DNA of 64,000 nucleotides from Ktedonobacteria bacterium brp13. GTDB taxonomy: Bacteria; Chloroflexota; Ktedonobacteria; Ktedonobacterales; Ktedonobacteraceae. The stretch covers positions 6,241,485 through 6,305,484 of the forward strand of contig AP024096.1 in the NCBI GenBank assembly GCA_015099395.1. The letters run 5' to 3'. Positions within the stretch are counted from its first letter, which is position 1, and every line of letters starts with the position of its first letter. The translations under genes were made by a program, and so were the position numbers. Shown piece by piece: positions 52,639 to 60,965 of the stretch. The notes under the pieces were generated by a model that saw only the letters and a program-made list of their open reading frames with translations, was not told where the DNA came from and ran no database searches.

Positions 52639-55326
52639 GTGGCAGGTTGTACTCGCGCCCAGGCCATTGAGCTTGGTGAAGGTTATAGTTTGATGTTATT
52701 TGGTGGGCAGGAAGCTCTGCCTTCGCCTCATTCACATGCGTTTGAGTTTCCAGGTGATCAACAGAAGTTTGCACCTGATCGTCCTGCTGATGTGGAGCAT
52801 GTGAAGCTGGATATCGCGTTGGACTTTGAGCAGGAGACCGTCAAAGGGACCGCATATACGACCTTTCGGGTGCTGTTCGAAGAGGTGCGTACTATTTCGT
52901 TGGATGCTGAAGAGCTGAATATTGAGCGCGTCGCGATCGAGAATGGCCCTGAACTGTCTTACACGCTCACGCCACGCAAACTGATTGTGACGTTGGATCG
53001 TGCCTATAAGCATGGCGAGCACTTTACGGTAGCAGTGACCTATAATGCGAAGCCGCGTATCGGCCTGCATTTTATGAAGCCGGTTGCTGAAGACCCGACG
53101 CGGCCGGTGCATGCCTTTACGTTTGGACAGCCGCGCTACCATTCGCACTGGTTCCCCTGCCATGACAGCCCCGATGATCGCGCCACCACCGAGATTCTTG
53201 CTACGGTCCCCGCGCAGTTTATCACGGTCTCAAATGGTAATCTGCTCGAGGTTATCGACAACGGTGCGACCAAAACACATCACTGGCGGCATGACGTACC
53301 GCATGCCGCATATCTGGTCTCGTTGGTCGTTGGCGACTTCGCCGAGATCAAGGACGAGTACAAAGGTAAGCCGGTGACCTACTATGTGCGTAAGGATCGC
53401 ACCGAGGACGTTCCCTTCTTCATGGGTAAGACCCCTGACATGATGAAATTCTATAGCGAATTTACCGGTGTCGAGTATCCCTATGATAAGTATGCGCAGA
53501 CGGTCGTAGAGATCTATACAGGTGCGATGGAACATACGACCGCTACCACGCACTCGTTTACACTGCTGCCCGATGCGAAAGCGCGTCTGGATATCGGTCA
53601 TAATCTGGTCTCTGTTGTGGCTCACGAACTGGCACACCAGTGGTTTGGTGATCTTGTGACCTGTCGTGACTGGTCGAATGCCTGGTTAAACGAAGGTTTC
53701 GCAACCTACTTTGATAATCTGTATATCCAGCATGACAAAGGTGACGACGAGTTCAAGTACCAGATGTTGCAGGAGAAAAAGGGCTACTTGACCGAGGACG
53801 GTCAGTATCGCCGCCCGATTGTATACTATGTGTATCATGATCGCGGCTTCGAGCTCTTTGATCGTCACCTGTATAACAAGGGCAACTGGGTCCTGCATAT
53901 GCTGCGTCACCAGTTGGGTCAGGAGAGCTTCCGCCGTGGTCTGCATGAGTATCTTGAGCGCTATCGCACCAAACAGGTCGTGACCGCTGATCTGATGCGT
54001 ACACTTGAAGAGGTGACGGGCCATAGCCTGGAGCAATTCTTCCAGCAGTGGGTCCATGGTGGTGGTCATCCTGACCTGGATGTCAACTATAGCTGGGATG
54101 CTGAGCGTAAACTGGCGAAGTTGAAGATAAAGCAGACGCAGAAGGTTGACGAACTGACCGCCTGCTTCTATACACCACTGGATATCGCGTTTACCGTACC
54201 AACTTCAGATGAGGCTGCGCGTGACGAGCATACGCAGCAGATACAGATTCTCTCCTATCAGGTGCAATTGGGTGAGGATGGGCAGACCGAGCAGAGTTTC
54301 TACTTTCCATTGGAGCGTGAGCCTCTTATGATAAAGATCGATCCCGACGGCTGGCTCCTCAAGACTCTGAAGTTTGAGCGTGCGGCTCGTGCGTTGCGCT
54401 ATCAATTGGCGCATGACAACGATGTGCTGGGGCGTATTGAGGCCGCTGAAGAGCTCTCCAAGAATAACGGCGACACGCATGTTGAAGTACTGGCTACCGC
54501 TTTGAATACCGATCCTTTCTGGGGCGTGCGTGAAGCCGCCGCTGTAGCACTGGGTAAGATCGGTACAGAGAAGGCGCAGGAGATCCTGATCAAAGCCTTA
54601 CAAGAGATCAATCCTACCCAGTTCTCACGTGTCCGTAGCGCGATAGCAGCCGCGCTAGGGGAGTTTCAGCAGCCAGCGATGCCGTCACTGGCGCAACGCT
54701 CGGCAGAGGCTTTACGGACCGTCCTGGAACGTGGTGACGTGAGCTACCTGGTAGAGACTGGAGCCGCAGAGGCGCTGGGCAAAACCCGCGTTGAGGGGAA
54801 CGTCGATTTCCTGAAGAAGCTGATCGATCGTCCAAGTTGGACTAATGTGGTACAGCGTGCAATCTTCTCAGGTCTGGGTGCCGGCGGAGAGGATCAGGTA
54901 GTTGACTTCATCGCAGGGTATGCATTGAATGGTGAAAACCATGTCACGCTGCGTCGTGCTGCGATCATGGGTCTGGTCACCGTCGCTTCCAACCGTTATC
55001 TTTATAGTGAATCAGCACAGAAGCGTGCTCTCAAAGCGCTCGTGACCGCCGTTGAGCACGATAGTTGGGGACCTGCACGTTCACTGGCAGCAGTGGGTCT
55101 ACGCCGCTTTGGCGATGCCAGCGTCGCCGGCAAGCTCGAAGATCTGGCCGCGACAGAGCTGGACTCCGGTGTGCAGCGTAACTATCTAGTAGCAGCCCGC
55201 GCTTTACGCCAGGGGACTAAAGATGGTGAGCAGTTCAAGCAGTTGCGCGACGATCTGGACACTGTTCGCGAAGAGAACCGCAAACTGCGCGACCAGTTGA
55301 GCGAGATCCTTACTCGCTTAAAGTAA
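52639..55326 (+). CDS. M1-family aminopeptidase with HEAT-like repeats
   Basis: 895 residues from GTG 52639, chosen for AGAGGGAG 7 nt upstream; ATG 52537 and ATG 52693 are alternatives. The M1 domain has TGAMEHTTATTHSF (GAMEN-like, here GAMEH), the zinc site VVAHELAHQWFGDLVTCRDWSNAWLNEGFA (HExxH and downstream E) and the Tyr region. From about residue 590 to 880, regularly spaced helical pairs (EAAAVALGKIGTEKAQEILIKAL, AEALGKTRVEGNVDFLKKLI) form HEAT-like repeats, and the protein ends in a coiled coil. It trims peptide N-termini. GAMEH instead of GAMEN may affect peptide N-terminus recognition. Confidence 0.93.
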   Translation: MAGCTRAQAIELGEGYSLMLFGGQEALPSPHSHAFEFPGDQQKFAPDRPADVEHVKLDIALDFEQETVKGTAYTTFRVLFEEVRTISLDAEELNIERVAIENGPELSYTLTPRKLIVTLDRAYKHGEHFTVAVTYNAKPRIGLHFMKPVAEDPTRPVHAFTFGQPRYHSHWFPCHDSPDDRATTEILATVPAQFITVSNGNLLEVIDNGATKTHHWRHDVPHAAYLVSLVVGDFAEIKDEYKGKPVTYYVRKDRTEDVPFFMGKTPDMMKFYSEFTGVEYPYDKYAQTVVEIYTGAMEHTTATTHSFTLLPDAKARLDIGHNLVSVVAHELAHQWFGDLVTCRDWSNAWLNEGFATYFDNLYIQHDKGDDEFKYQMLQEKKGYLTEDGQYRRPIVYYVYHDRGFELFDRHLYNKGNWVLHMLRHQLGQESFRRGLHEYLERYRTKQVVTADLMRTLEEVTGHSLEQFFQQWVHGGGHPDLDVNYSWDAERKLAKLKIKQTQKVDELTACFYTPLDIAFTVPTSDEAARDEHTQQIQILSYQVQLGEDGQTEQSFYFPLEREPLMIKIDPDGWLLKTLKFERAARALRYQLAHDNDVLGRIEAAEELSKNNGDTHVEVLATALNTDPFWGVREAAAVALGKIGTEKAQEILIKALQEINPTQFSRVRSAIAAALGEFQQPAMPSLAQRSAEALRTVLERGDVSYLVETGAAEALGKTRVEGNVDFLKKLIDRPSWTNVVQRAIFSGLGAGGEDQVVDFIAGYALNGENHVTLRRAAIMGLVTVASNRYLYSESAQKRALKALVTAVEHDSWGPARSLAAVGLRRFGDASVAGKLEDLAATELDSGVQRNYLVAARALRQGTKDGEQFKQLRDDLDTVREENRKLRDQLSEILTRLK

Positions 55327-55354
55327 GTTCGCGTTGTAATCAGGTCTAATAGTA

Positions 55355-55416
55355 AAGGCTGCGGGGCATTACAGAGAGAGGAGATCCTCCTCACCTCTGT
55401 AATGCCCCGCAGCCTT
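55355..55416. terminator. 22-bp perfect hairpin between convergent genes
   Basis: Arms 55355-55376 and 55395-55416 are perfect reverse complements over 22 bp, with an 18-nt loop that itself is nearly palindromic (GAGGAGATCCTCCTC). No U-tract. Separates the M1 peptidase and ThuA-like genes. Confidence 0.75.
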
Positions 55417-55440
55417 GATCTATAAGTATACTATAAAGGC

Positions 55441-56085
55441 TTAACGGGAAGCCCAGAGCATGCCGCGCTGCATAATAGTACGAACCTCTGGCGTGCTGAA
55501 GTCCTGCGCAACATGACCAAGAGAGCTATAGAAGACGCGACCCTGGCCGTAGTGCTTTTTCCAGACCACTGGCATCGTGTTTCCAGTGAGCCAGAAGGCA
55601 TGTGCACCGCTAAAAGTAGTCGTCGCAAGTACCTCATTATTGGGATCGACATGCATATAGTATTGCTCTGAATGGATAGCGAAGTCCTCCAGACCCTGCA
55701 TGATCGGATCGTCGTGCTTCACAATATTGACGCGATAGTCGATGACATTGCCAGGATGGGCTACCCATTGACCACCGACCATAAACTGATACTCGGTATT
55801 GTTACGAAACGAATCACCCATCGTCCCATGCCAGCCAGCGACCCCCACGCCGTTACGGACCGCCTTGAGTAGTCCTTGCTCTTGCTCCGCCGTAATCGTG
55901 CCCATCGTCCAGGTAGGCACAACCAGATCGAGCGCCTGCATCTTCGCCTCATCCAGGTACGCATCCAGCGTATCAGAGATCTCAACCTCATAGCCCTGCT
56001 GCTCTAAGAATGGAGCAAAGAGCGCAACACCTTTCTGGGGCTCGTGACCTTCCCAACCACCCCAGACAAAAAGCGCCTTCTTCAA
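55441..56085 (-). CDS. ThuA-like domain protein
   Basis: 214 residues of glutamine-amidotransferase-like fold: [74 protein letters not shown] and [20 protein letters not shown]. This matches the ThuA family seen in trehalose-use and sugar gene clusters, although no sugar operon is here. Catalytic Cys of true amidotransferases is not obvious. Start ATG 56085. A 27-bp tandem repeat lies directly upstream. Confidence 0.88.
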   Translation of the reverse strand: MKKALFVWGGWEGHEPQKGVALFAPFLEQQGYEVEISDTLDAYLDEAKMQALDLVVPTWTMGTITAEQEQGLLKAVRNGVGVAGWHGTMGDSFRNNTEYQFMVGGQWVAHPGNVIDYRVNIVKHDDPIMQGLEDFAIHSEQYYMHVDPNNEVLATTTFSGAHAFWLTGNTMPVVWKKHYGQGRVFYSSLGHVAQDFSTPEVRTIMQRGMLWASR

Positions 56086-56105
56086 TACATTGTCCTTTCT
56101 ACTAA

Positions 56106-56187
56106 AAAGACCTATCTTCTACTTTGATCTTTAAAGACCTATCTTCTACTTTGATCTTTAAAGACCTATCTTCTACATTGAGCTTTT
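56106..56187. repeat. 27-bp tandem repeat, about three copies
   Basis: AAAGACCTATCTTCTAC.TTGA.CTTT recurs at 56106, 56133 and 56160 with a strict 27-bp period; the third copy is diverged and partial. It occupies the upstream region of the ThuA-like gene. Confidence 0.85.
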
Positions 56188-56267
56188 ATTTTAGCATATG
56201 CAAACGCAGCACTTTTGCTTGTAGGTTGAGACCCAGTACCATGCAGAGTTTTCTAGGAGCGTGCCTC

Positions 56268-56296
56268 TTGACAAGATCAGCTATCTGTGGCATAAT
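56268..56296 (+). promoter_or_regulatory. Promoter of tRNA-Glu gene
   Basis: TTGACA (56268-56273), 17-bp spacer, CATAAT (56291-56296); the tRNA starts 17 bp later. Confidence 0.85.
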
Positions 56297-56312
56297 CTGC
56301 ACCTGTAAGCGA

Positions 56313-56386
56313 GGCGCATTCGTCTAGCGGTTTAGGACATCGCCCTCTCAAGGCGGAGATCACGGGTTCGAATCCCGTATGCGCTA
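56313..56386 (+). tRNA. tRNA-Glu (anticodon CTC)
   Basis: Cloverleaf folds by hand. Acceptor GGCGCAT/ATGCGCT (first pair G·U), anticodon stem TCGCC/GGCGG with loop CTCTCAA (anticodon CTC at 56347-56349), T stem ACGGG/CCCGT with loop TTCGAAT, and discriminator A. The 3' CCA is not encoded. Its own promoter and terminator flank it. Confidence 0.95.
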
Positions 56387-56397
56387 CTAAAGTAAAA

Positions 56398-56432
56398 AGA
56401 GAACGTGAATTGTTCGCGTTCTCTTTTTTTTT
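56398..56432 (+). terminator. Terminator of tRNA-Glu
   Basis: AGAGAACG (56398-56405) pairs with CGTTCTCT (56417-56424), followed by a run of T. Confidence 0.85.
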
Positions 56433-56474
56433 GCCTCTGCTTCCTTTGCAGCCCTGGAACTTCATTCCAACAGA

Positions 56475-56510
56475 GGGAGGCTTTTTCAAGCGTTATGAAA
56501 AAAGCCTCCC
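56475..56510 (-). terminator. Terminator of pyrimidine-nucleoside phosphorylase gene
   Basis: GGGAGGCTTTTT and AAAAAGCCTCCC are perfect 12-bp arms with a 12-nt loop, in position to terminate the minus-strand gene ending at 56548. Confidence 0.8.
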
Positions 56511-56547
56511 TTACTGCCCCTTTGCTGGTTTAAGGTTGAGGATTGTA

Positions 56548-57855
56548 TCAGGGGCGAATGACGTCACGAATGAGTGGATCGACTGTCACTGATGTTTCGC
56601 TCCAGCGATAGCAGGAGAGCAGTTCTGCTTGCAAGGCTTCGGCCTCTGCGTTATTGCGGGCGTGGATTTCGATGAGAGGATCACCGGCATTGAGATGTGC
56701 GCCGACTTTGGCCTGTAGTATGAGGCCAGTGCGATGATCGATGGGATCGCCCTTCTTGAAGCGACCGGCACCCAGACTCATACTGGCAAGACCAATTCCT
56801 TCAGCCTCGATACCAGCGATATAGCCGCTCTGCGGTGCGTTGACCATAAAGCGGACAGGTGCACTGGGTAGGAGTTCAGGATGTTCTATCTGACGTGGAT
56901 CACCACCTTGTGCCTCAACGATCTCAACCAGTTTCTTCAGAGCCGCACCAGAACGGATAGCTTCCTGCACGATGGCATCGGCCTCAGCGTGGTTGCTGGC
57001 CTTGCCGGTCATGACCAGGATCTCAGATGCTTCATGATAGCAGAGTTCGGAGACGTCATCAGGACCTTCTCCACGCAGGATATCGATAGCCTCAACCATC
57101 TCAAGAGCGTTCCCGATTGCGCATCCCAGTGGCTGATCCATAGCGGTTAATGCCGCAACCGTATGGAGGCCAGCGGCGCGCCCGATCTCTACCATTGTCT
57201 GTGCCAGTTGGCGCGCCATCTCAATCGTCTTCATAAACGCGCCTGAACCGAACTTCACATCGAGTAGAAGATGCGAGGCACCGATTGCCAGCTTCTTACT
57301 CATAATGCTAGAAGCGATTAAAGGGATGCTCTCGATCGTGCCTGTGACATCGCGGAGGGCGTAGAGCTTGCCGTCGGCCGGTGCAAGATCATTGGATTGA
57401 CCTGCCAGAACGATCTGATGACCATGCAAAAGGCGTAAAAAGTCTTCACGAGACATCTCTACACTAAAGCCGCTCACCGACTCCAATTTATCGACCGTTC
57501 CCCCCGTATGTCCCAGTCCACGCCCGGTCATCTTGCCGACCGCAACGCCACAGGACGCGACAAGTGGAGTGACCGCAAGGGTCACCTTATCACCAACACC
57601 ACCCGTGCTATGTTTATCGATAACAGGCGACACAAAGTCCTGAACATGGAGCTGCTCACCTGAGCGAGCCATAGCGAGCGTAAGATCGCTGGTCTCACGC
57701 TCATTCATGCCACGCAGGTAGATTGCCATGAGCAAAGAGGCTATCTGATAATCGGGGATAGCCCCTGCCGTGTATTGTTCGATAAGCCAGGTGATCTCCT
57801 CGCTACCAAGCTGTTGACCGTCACGTTTTTTGCGGATAAGTTCAACTGTATGCAT
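56548..57855 (-). CDS. pdp: Pyrimidine-nucleoside (thymidine) phosphorylase
   Basis: 435 residues. The phosphorolysis core has VIDKHSTGGVGDKVTLAVTPLVASCGV (phosphate loop and KHSTGG), GRGLGHTGGTVDKLESVSGF and LIASSIMSKKLAIGASHLLLDVKFGSGAFM. The C-terminal alpha/beta part holds the usual KVGAHLNAGDPLIEIHA. It splits pyrimidine nucleosides with phosphate into base and ribose- or deoxyribose-1-phosphate (salvage). Pdp versus DeoA cannot be separated by eye. Start ATG 57855. The zinc-ribbon gene ends 66 bp upstream on the same strand. Confidence 0.94.
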   Translation of the reverse strand: MHTVELIRKKRDGQQLGSEEITWLIEQYTAGAIPDYQIASLLMAIYLRGMNERETSDLTLAMARSGEQLHVQDFVSPVIDKHSTGGVGDKVTLAVTPLVASCGVAVGKMTGRGLGHTGGTVDKLESVSGFSVEMSREDFLRLLHGHQIVLAGQSNDLAPADGKLYALRDVTGTIESIPLIASSIMSKKLAIGASHLLLDVKFGSGAFMKTIEMARQLAQTMVEIGRAAGLHTVAALTAMDQPLGCAIGNALEMVEAIDILRGEGPDDVSELCYHEASEILVMTGKASNHAEADAIVQEAIRSGAALKKLVEIVEAQGGDPRQIEHPELLPSAPVRFMVNAPQSGYIAGIEAEGIGLASMSLGAGRFKKGDPIDHRTGLILQAKVGAHLNAGDPLIEIHARNNAEAEALQAELLSCYRWSETSVTVDPLIRDVIRP

Positions 57856-57920
57856 TTCCGATTACTTGTAGGAAGACCCAGGAGTCCCAGGCCCTCCCCT
57901 CCTGTTTATTGCGTGTCTCT

Positions 57921-58712
57921 CTATTCAGAGAGCACGATGCGTAGTGCATCGGCTGAATATCCGTTGTCAGTCTCGATCCGATAGCGATTCTGCGTCTGGC
58001 TACCCAGGCGTACATTGCGATCAAAGACGAGTTGTCCATTGGTATATTCATTAACACTGCTCTCTTGATTATACACGCCCTGGATAATTATCGTGTCGTA
58101 TTGAGTGCTGTGATACGCCGACAATGCTTTAAACAGTGTCGCAACCTGTTGCCAGTCAGCGCATTGACGGAATTGAATACGCACCAGTTGCTTCTTGCCA
58201 ATCATCTCTTCCTGACTGACCTCTTTATAGTCAAGTGCATCCTTCTCCAGTTCGCGCAGCTGCGCGACGGTCCGAGGCGGGAATGATTCTGGCGCTGCGG
58301 GACCGGTTGGGGCAGCTGAAGGTGCTAATGGAGCGCCGAAAGTAGTCTGCGCATATTGGTAACGCGCGGTCTGGTAAGGAGTTGTTGCCGGTCGAGTTGT
58401 TGCCGGTCGTTGTTGGGCGTTTTTAGCGGCTTGCGTAGCAGGTGCCATTGTTGTAGTAGGACGTGCTGTTGTAGGTGGTACTGGTGGATAGACCGATGGA
58501 CGCTGTAAGGGGCTTTGCACAGCTTCTTTCGTACCTGGCACGCGCTGTACAGGTGGAATAGGTGGATAGACAGTACGTTGATTTTGGGTACGTGAAGGCG
58601 TGGATGGACGTGGGGCAGACTGTGATGGCTGAGCTGCCTTGAAATCACGCCCACAGTTCATACAATAGTCAGCCTGGTCGGGATTGATACCACCGCAGTA
58701 TGGGCAACGCAT
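57921..58712 (-). CDS. Zinc-ribbon protein with disordered linker and C-terminal domain
   Basis: 263 residues from ATG 58712, supported by AGGAG upstream. The start is a double CxxC zinc ribbon, MRCPYCGGINPDQADYCMNCGRDF. Residues about 30-130 are Pro/Thr/Gln/Ala-rich and disordered with VYPPIPP and VYPPVPP repeats. The C-terminal 110 residues form a compact alpha/beta domain (VRIQFRQCADWQQVATLFKAL, YDTIIIQGVYNQESSVNEY) of unknown family. It may be an adapter that gathers partners through its linker. Confidence 0.75.
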   Translation of the reverse strand: MRCPYCGGINPDQADYCMNCGRDFKAAQPSQSAPRPSTPSRTQNQRTVYPPIPPVQRVPGTKEAVQSPLQRPSVYPPVPPTTARPTTTMAPATQAAKNAQQRPATTRPATTPYQTARYQYAQTTFGAPLAPSAAPTGPAAPESFPPRTVAQLRELEKDALDYKEVSQEEMIGKKQLVRIQFRQCADWQQVATLFKALSAYHSTQYDTIIIQGVYNQESSVNEYTNGQLVFDRNVRLGSQTQNRYRIETDNGYSADALRIVLSE

Positions 58713-58875
58713 ATATTTTATACTCCTGATACATGAAGAACTACACCTTTTCCCGTAGTATAGCACATTATTTGTGTAACATTTCGGGTAAAAAAAGTCT
58801 TAATGTCCAGGTTCTCTCATGTGGTATGCGTTGCCCCTACCGGCTTGTTTGCGCTGCCAGAGTGATTTCTGCTGA

Positions 58876-59850
58876 CTACCCTTGCTTTACGATAGCTTCT
58901 ACAAGTTGAGCATTAGAGGGTGTTTTTTCAAAGAGTTGGATAACCTGTTCGGCCGCGCTACGATTAGGGATGCCAGCCATACGGCGGCGTACGATGGACA
59001 TCGCGCGATGCTCATCGGGGGTAAGAAGACGCTCCTCCTGGCGTGTACTGGATGCAATGATATCGATGGCTGGGAAGATGCGATAATTAGCAAGTTCGCG
59101 TGAGAGCCGGACTTCCAGGTTGCCGGTCCCTTTGAACTCTTCATACACAACCTCATCGAGACGGCTGCCCGTTTCGACGATACAACTAGCAACAATCGTC
59201 AGACTCCCGCCCTCTTCGAGGGTGCGAGCTGCACCAAAGACGCGCCGACCAATCTCCAGTGCATGGGCATCGATACCACCAGAAAGTGTACGACTGCCGT
59301 GACCACCGCCGCCGCCGCCAGACTGCGAATAGTAGCCGCCATTGCCACCACGTTGTTGATAACGTGGAGTACGCGGTGACTGCCACATATCGGTGCTCAT
59401 ATTATGTGCACGTGCCAGCCGGGTCAGTGAATCCAGCATGATGACCACATCAATACCTTGCTCAACTTCACGTCGGGCATCGTTGAGCGCCCGGTCGACC
59501 ATCCGGCCATGACTGGACGCTTGCTGATCAAAACTGGACGCATAAATCTTCACCTGGGAACCCTGGATCTCCATGCGCCAATCTGTTACCTCCTCTGGAC
59601 GCTCATCTACCAGACAAAGATAGAGATGTGCCGCAGGAAAGTTCTGCTGGACAGCAGTCGCTACCTGGCGTAGTAACGTTGTCTTGCCCGCCTGGGGCGG
59701 GGCCACGATCAAGGCCCGCTGACCGAAGCCAAGCGGTACCAACAAGTCGAGCATGCGTGGAGCAATCGGTTGTTTGCCGGTTTCCAGTGTGATGCGACGA
59801 TTTGGATGGATCGGAGTGAGCTTCTCAAAGGGAGTAGGTGTCGCTGCCAC
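58876..59850 (-). CDS. rho: Rho-family helicase lacking the N-terminal RNA-binding domain
   Basis: 324 residues from GTG 59850, preceded by AGGAG. An in-frame TAG (21-19 bases before the start) rules out an upstream extension. The C-terminal motor is complete: [13 protein letters not shown], Walker [14 protein letters not shown] (about 50-60), DERPEEVTD, Walker [18 protein letters not shown]-loop [10 protein letters not shown] and YRIFPAID. The first 125 or so residues of ordinary Rho, with the CSD/OB-fold primary RNA site, are missing. A Gly/Tyr/Ser-rich insertion (about 152-187) sits before the Q-loop. It may be a second, specialised Rho or a Rho that loads through a partner. Confidence 0.9.
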   Translation of the reverse strand: MAATPTPFEKLTPIHPNRRITLETGKQPIAPRMLDLLVPLGFGQRALIVAPPQAGKTTLLRQVATAVQQNFPAAHLYLCLVDERPEEVTDWRMEIQGSQVKIYASSFDQQASSHGRMVDRALNDARREVEQGIDVVIMLDSLTRLARAHNMSTDMWQSPRTPRYQQRGGNGGYYSQSGGGGGGHGSRTLSGGIDAHALEIGRRVFGAARTLEEGGSLTIVASCIVETGSRLDEVVYEEFKGTGNLEVRLSRELANYRIFPAIDIIASSTRQEERLLTPDEHRAMSIVRRRMAGIPNRSAAEQVIQLFEKTPSNAQLVEAIVKQG

Positions 59851-59943
59851 TCGTGATGGATCTCCTAGCTTTTAAGTTGTCTGTTTCTATCAGGGGATAA
59901 TCCCTTCTTACTTTAACATATTCGTCAAATTTGTGTTGCATTC

Positions 59944-60720
59944 CTAACCATCTGAACTCTGCCAATTACCTGCCTGGCTCCCTGCTAATAATAGTTTTTG
60001 TCGTGTAACGTTAGTATCCATCAATGGATGGTGCATAATTGGCGATGTTTGTCGCGCTTTTAAAGCCTTTCTCTCTTTGATCCTATGCGATTTGGGGTCA
60101 GGTTTACACTGAATGAGGAGTTCAGTAAAATCTTGCACCTGTTGATGAAGGTGTGTTTGTGTGCCAGAGTTATCAATAATACGGATACATTTCTCGCTGA
60201 CACCATACTCATGTAGTAGATGATATGTTTGCAGAGGGATGTCTGCATGATAGTAGTTACGGATCATCTCCTCAGAGATGAAATGATCATCCCTGAAGAT
60301 AGGATGATGGGAGCGCCGGTTGACCCGCATGATACAGGTATCGATATCGGTTGCGAAGAAAAGGAAGTAAGCATCGCGCAGAAACTCTGGTTTGAACTGG
60401 CTGAGTGCCTGGCGATAATCGTCACGCGCAAACTCCAGCAGCAGGATTTGTTGCTCACAGATGAGATAGCGTTCTGCCTCTTTTTCAACCGCTTGCAATG
60501 CGGTATCCAGCACCGAAAAGTCGGTGACATCGAACCCTCCACAACTGGAAGGCTGAAACCTCTGGTGCTGAACATCTGATTCAAACAGGGCAAAGAGGAA
60601 TGGATAATCATTAATATGTAGTGTCGACCAGTCATGCTTCTTACTTAACACATGAATATGACGTGCTGCAGTAGATTTTCCTGCTCCCGGTCGGCCTAAG
60701 AGGAATACTTTTATAGCCAT
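59944..60720 (-). CDS. P-loop kinase-like protein
   Basis: 258 residues from ATG 60720. Walker A is VFLLGRPGAGKSTAARHIH at the N-terminus, followed by HINDYPFLFAL (acceptor-like), LLEFARDDYRQALSQF (conserved Asp/Arg pair) and DIDTCIMRVNRRSHHP. This matches P-loop kinases such as adenylylsulfate or gluconate kinase-like proteins. The substrate is unknown. GGAG lies 11 nt upstream of the start. It shares only general features with the P-loop gene at 1131. Confidence 0.75.
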   Translation of the reverse strand: MAIKVFLLGRPGAGKSTAARHIHVLSKKHDWSTLHINDYPFLFALFESDVQHQRFQPSSCGGFDVTDFSVLDTALQAVEKEAERYLICEQQILLLEFARDDYRQALSQFKPEFLRDAYFLFFATDIDTCIMRVNRRSHHPIFRDDHFISEEMIRNYYHADIPLQTYHLLHEYGVSEKCIRIIDNSGTQTHLHQQVQDFTELLIQCKPDPKSHRIKERKALKARQTSPIMHHPLMDTNVTRQKLLLAGSQAGNWQSSDG

Positions 60721-60965
60721 GGGCGAACCACTCCTGTCTAACAACCCTTCTCTCATGCTAGCAAGATCGACATGACATATAGCAACAGATAGCAGTTTTT
60801 AAGAGAGCATCGTGAGAGGAGTTGCTGTTATAGTTAATATACACGTAACGCGTATAAAGGAGTAGTGGTAACGTACAAAGCTCTTGCTGGGAGTAATGAG
60901 CACATGTGAGCTTTTATACGAAAAGCATGGATATATATGAATAATAGAATAAATCAAGCGAGCGG

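Noticed and set aside
56124-56327. 67-residue ORF across the 27-bp repeat
   Set aside because: Repeat translation without ribosome-binding site; it runs into the tRNA promoter.
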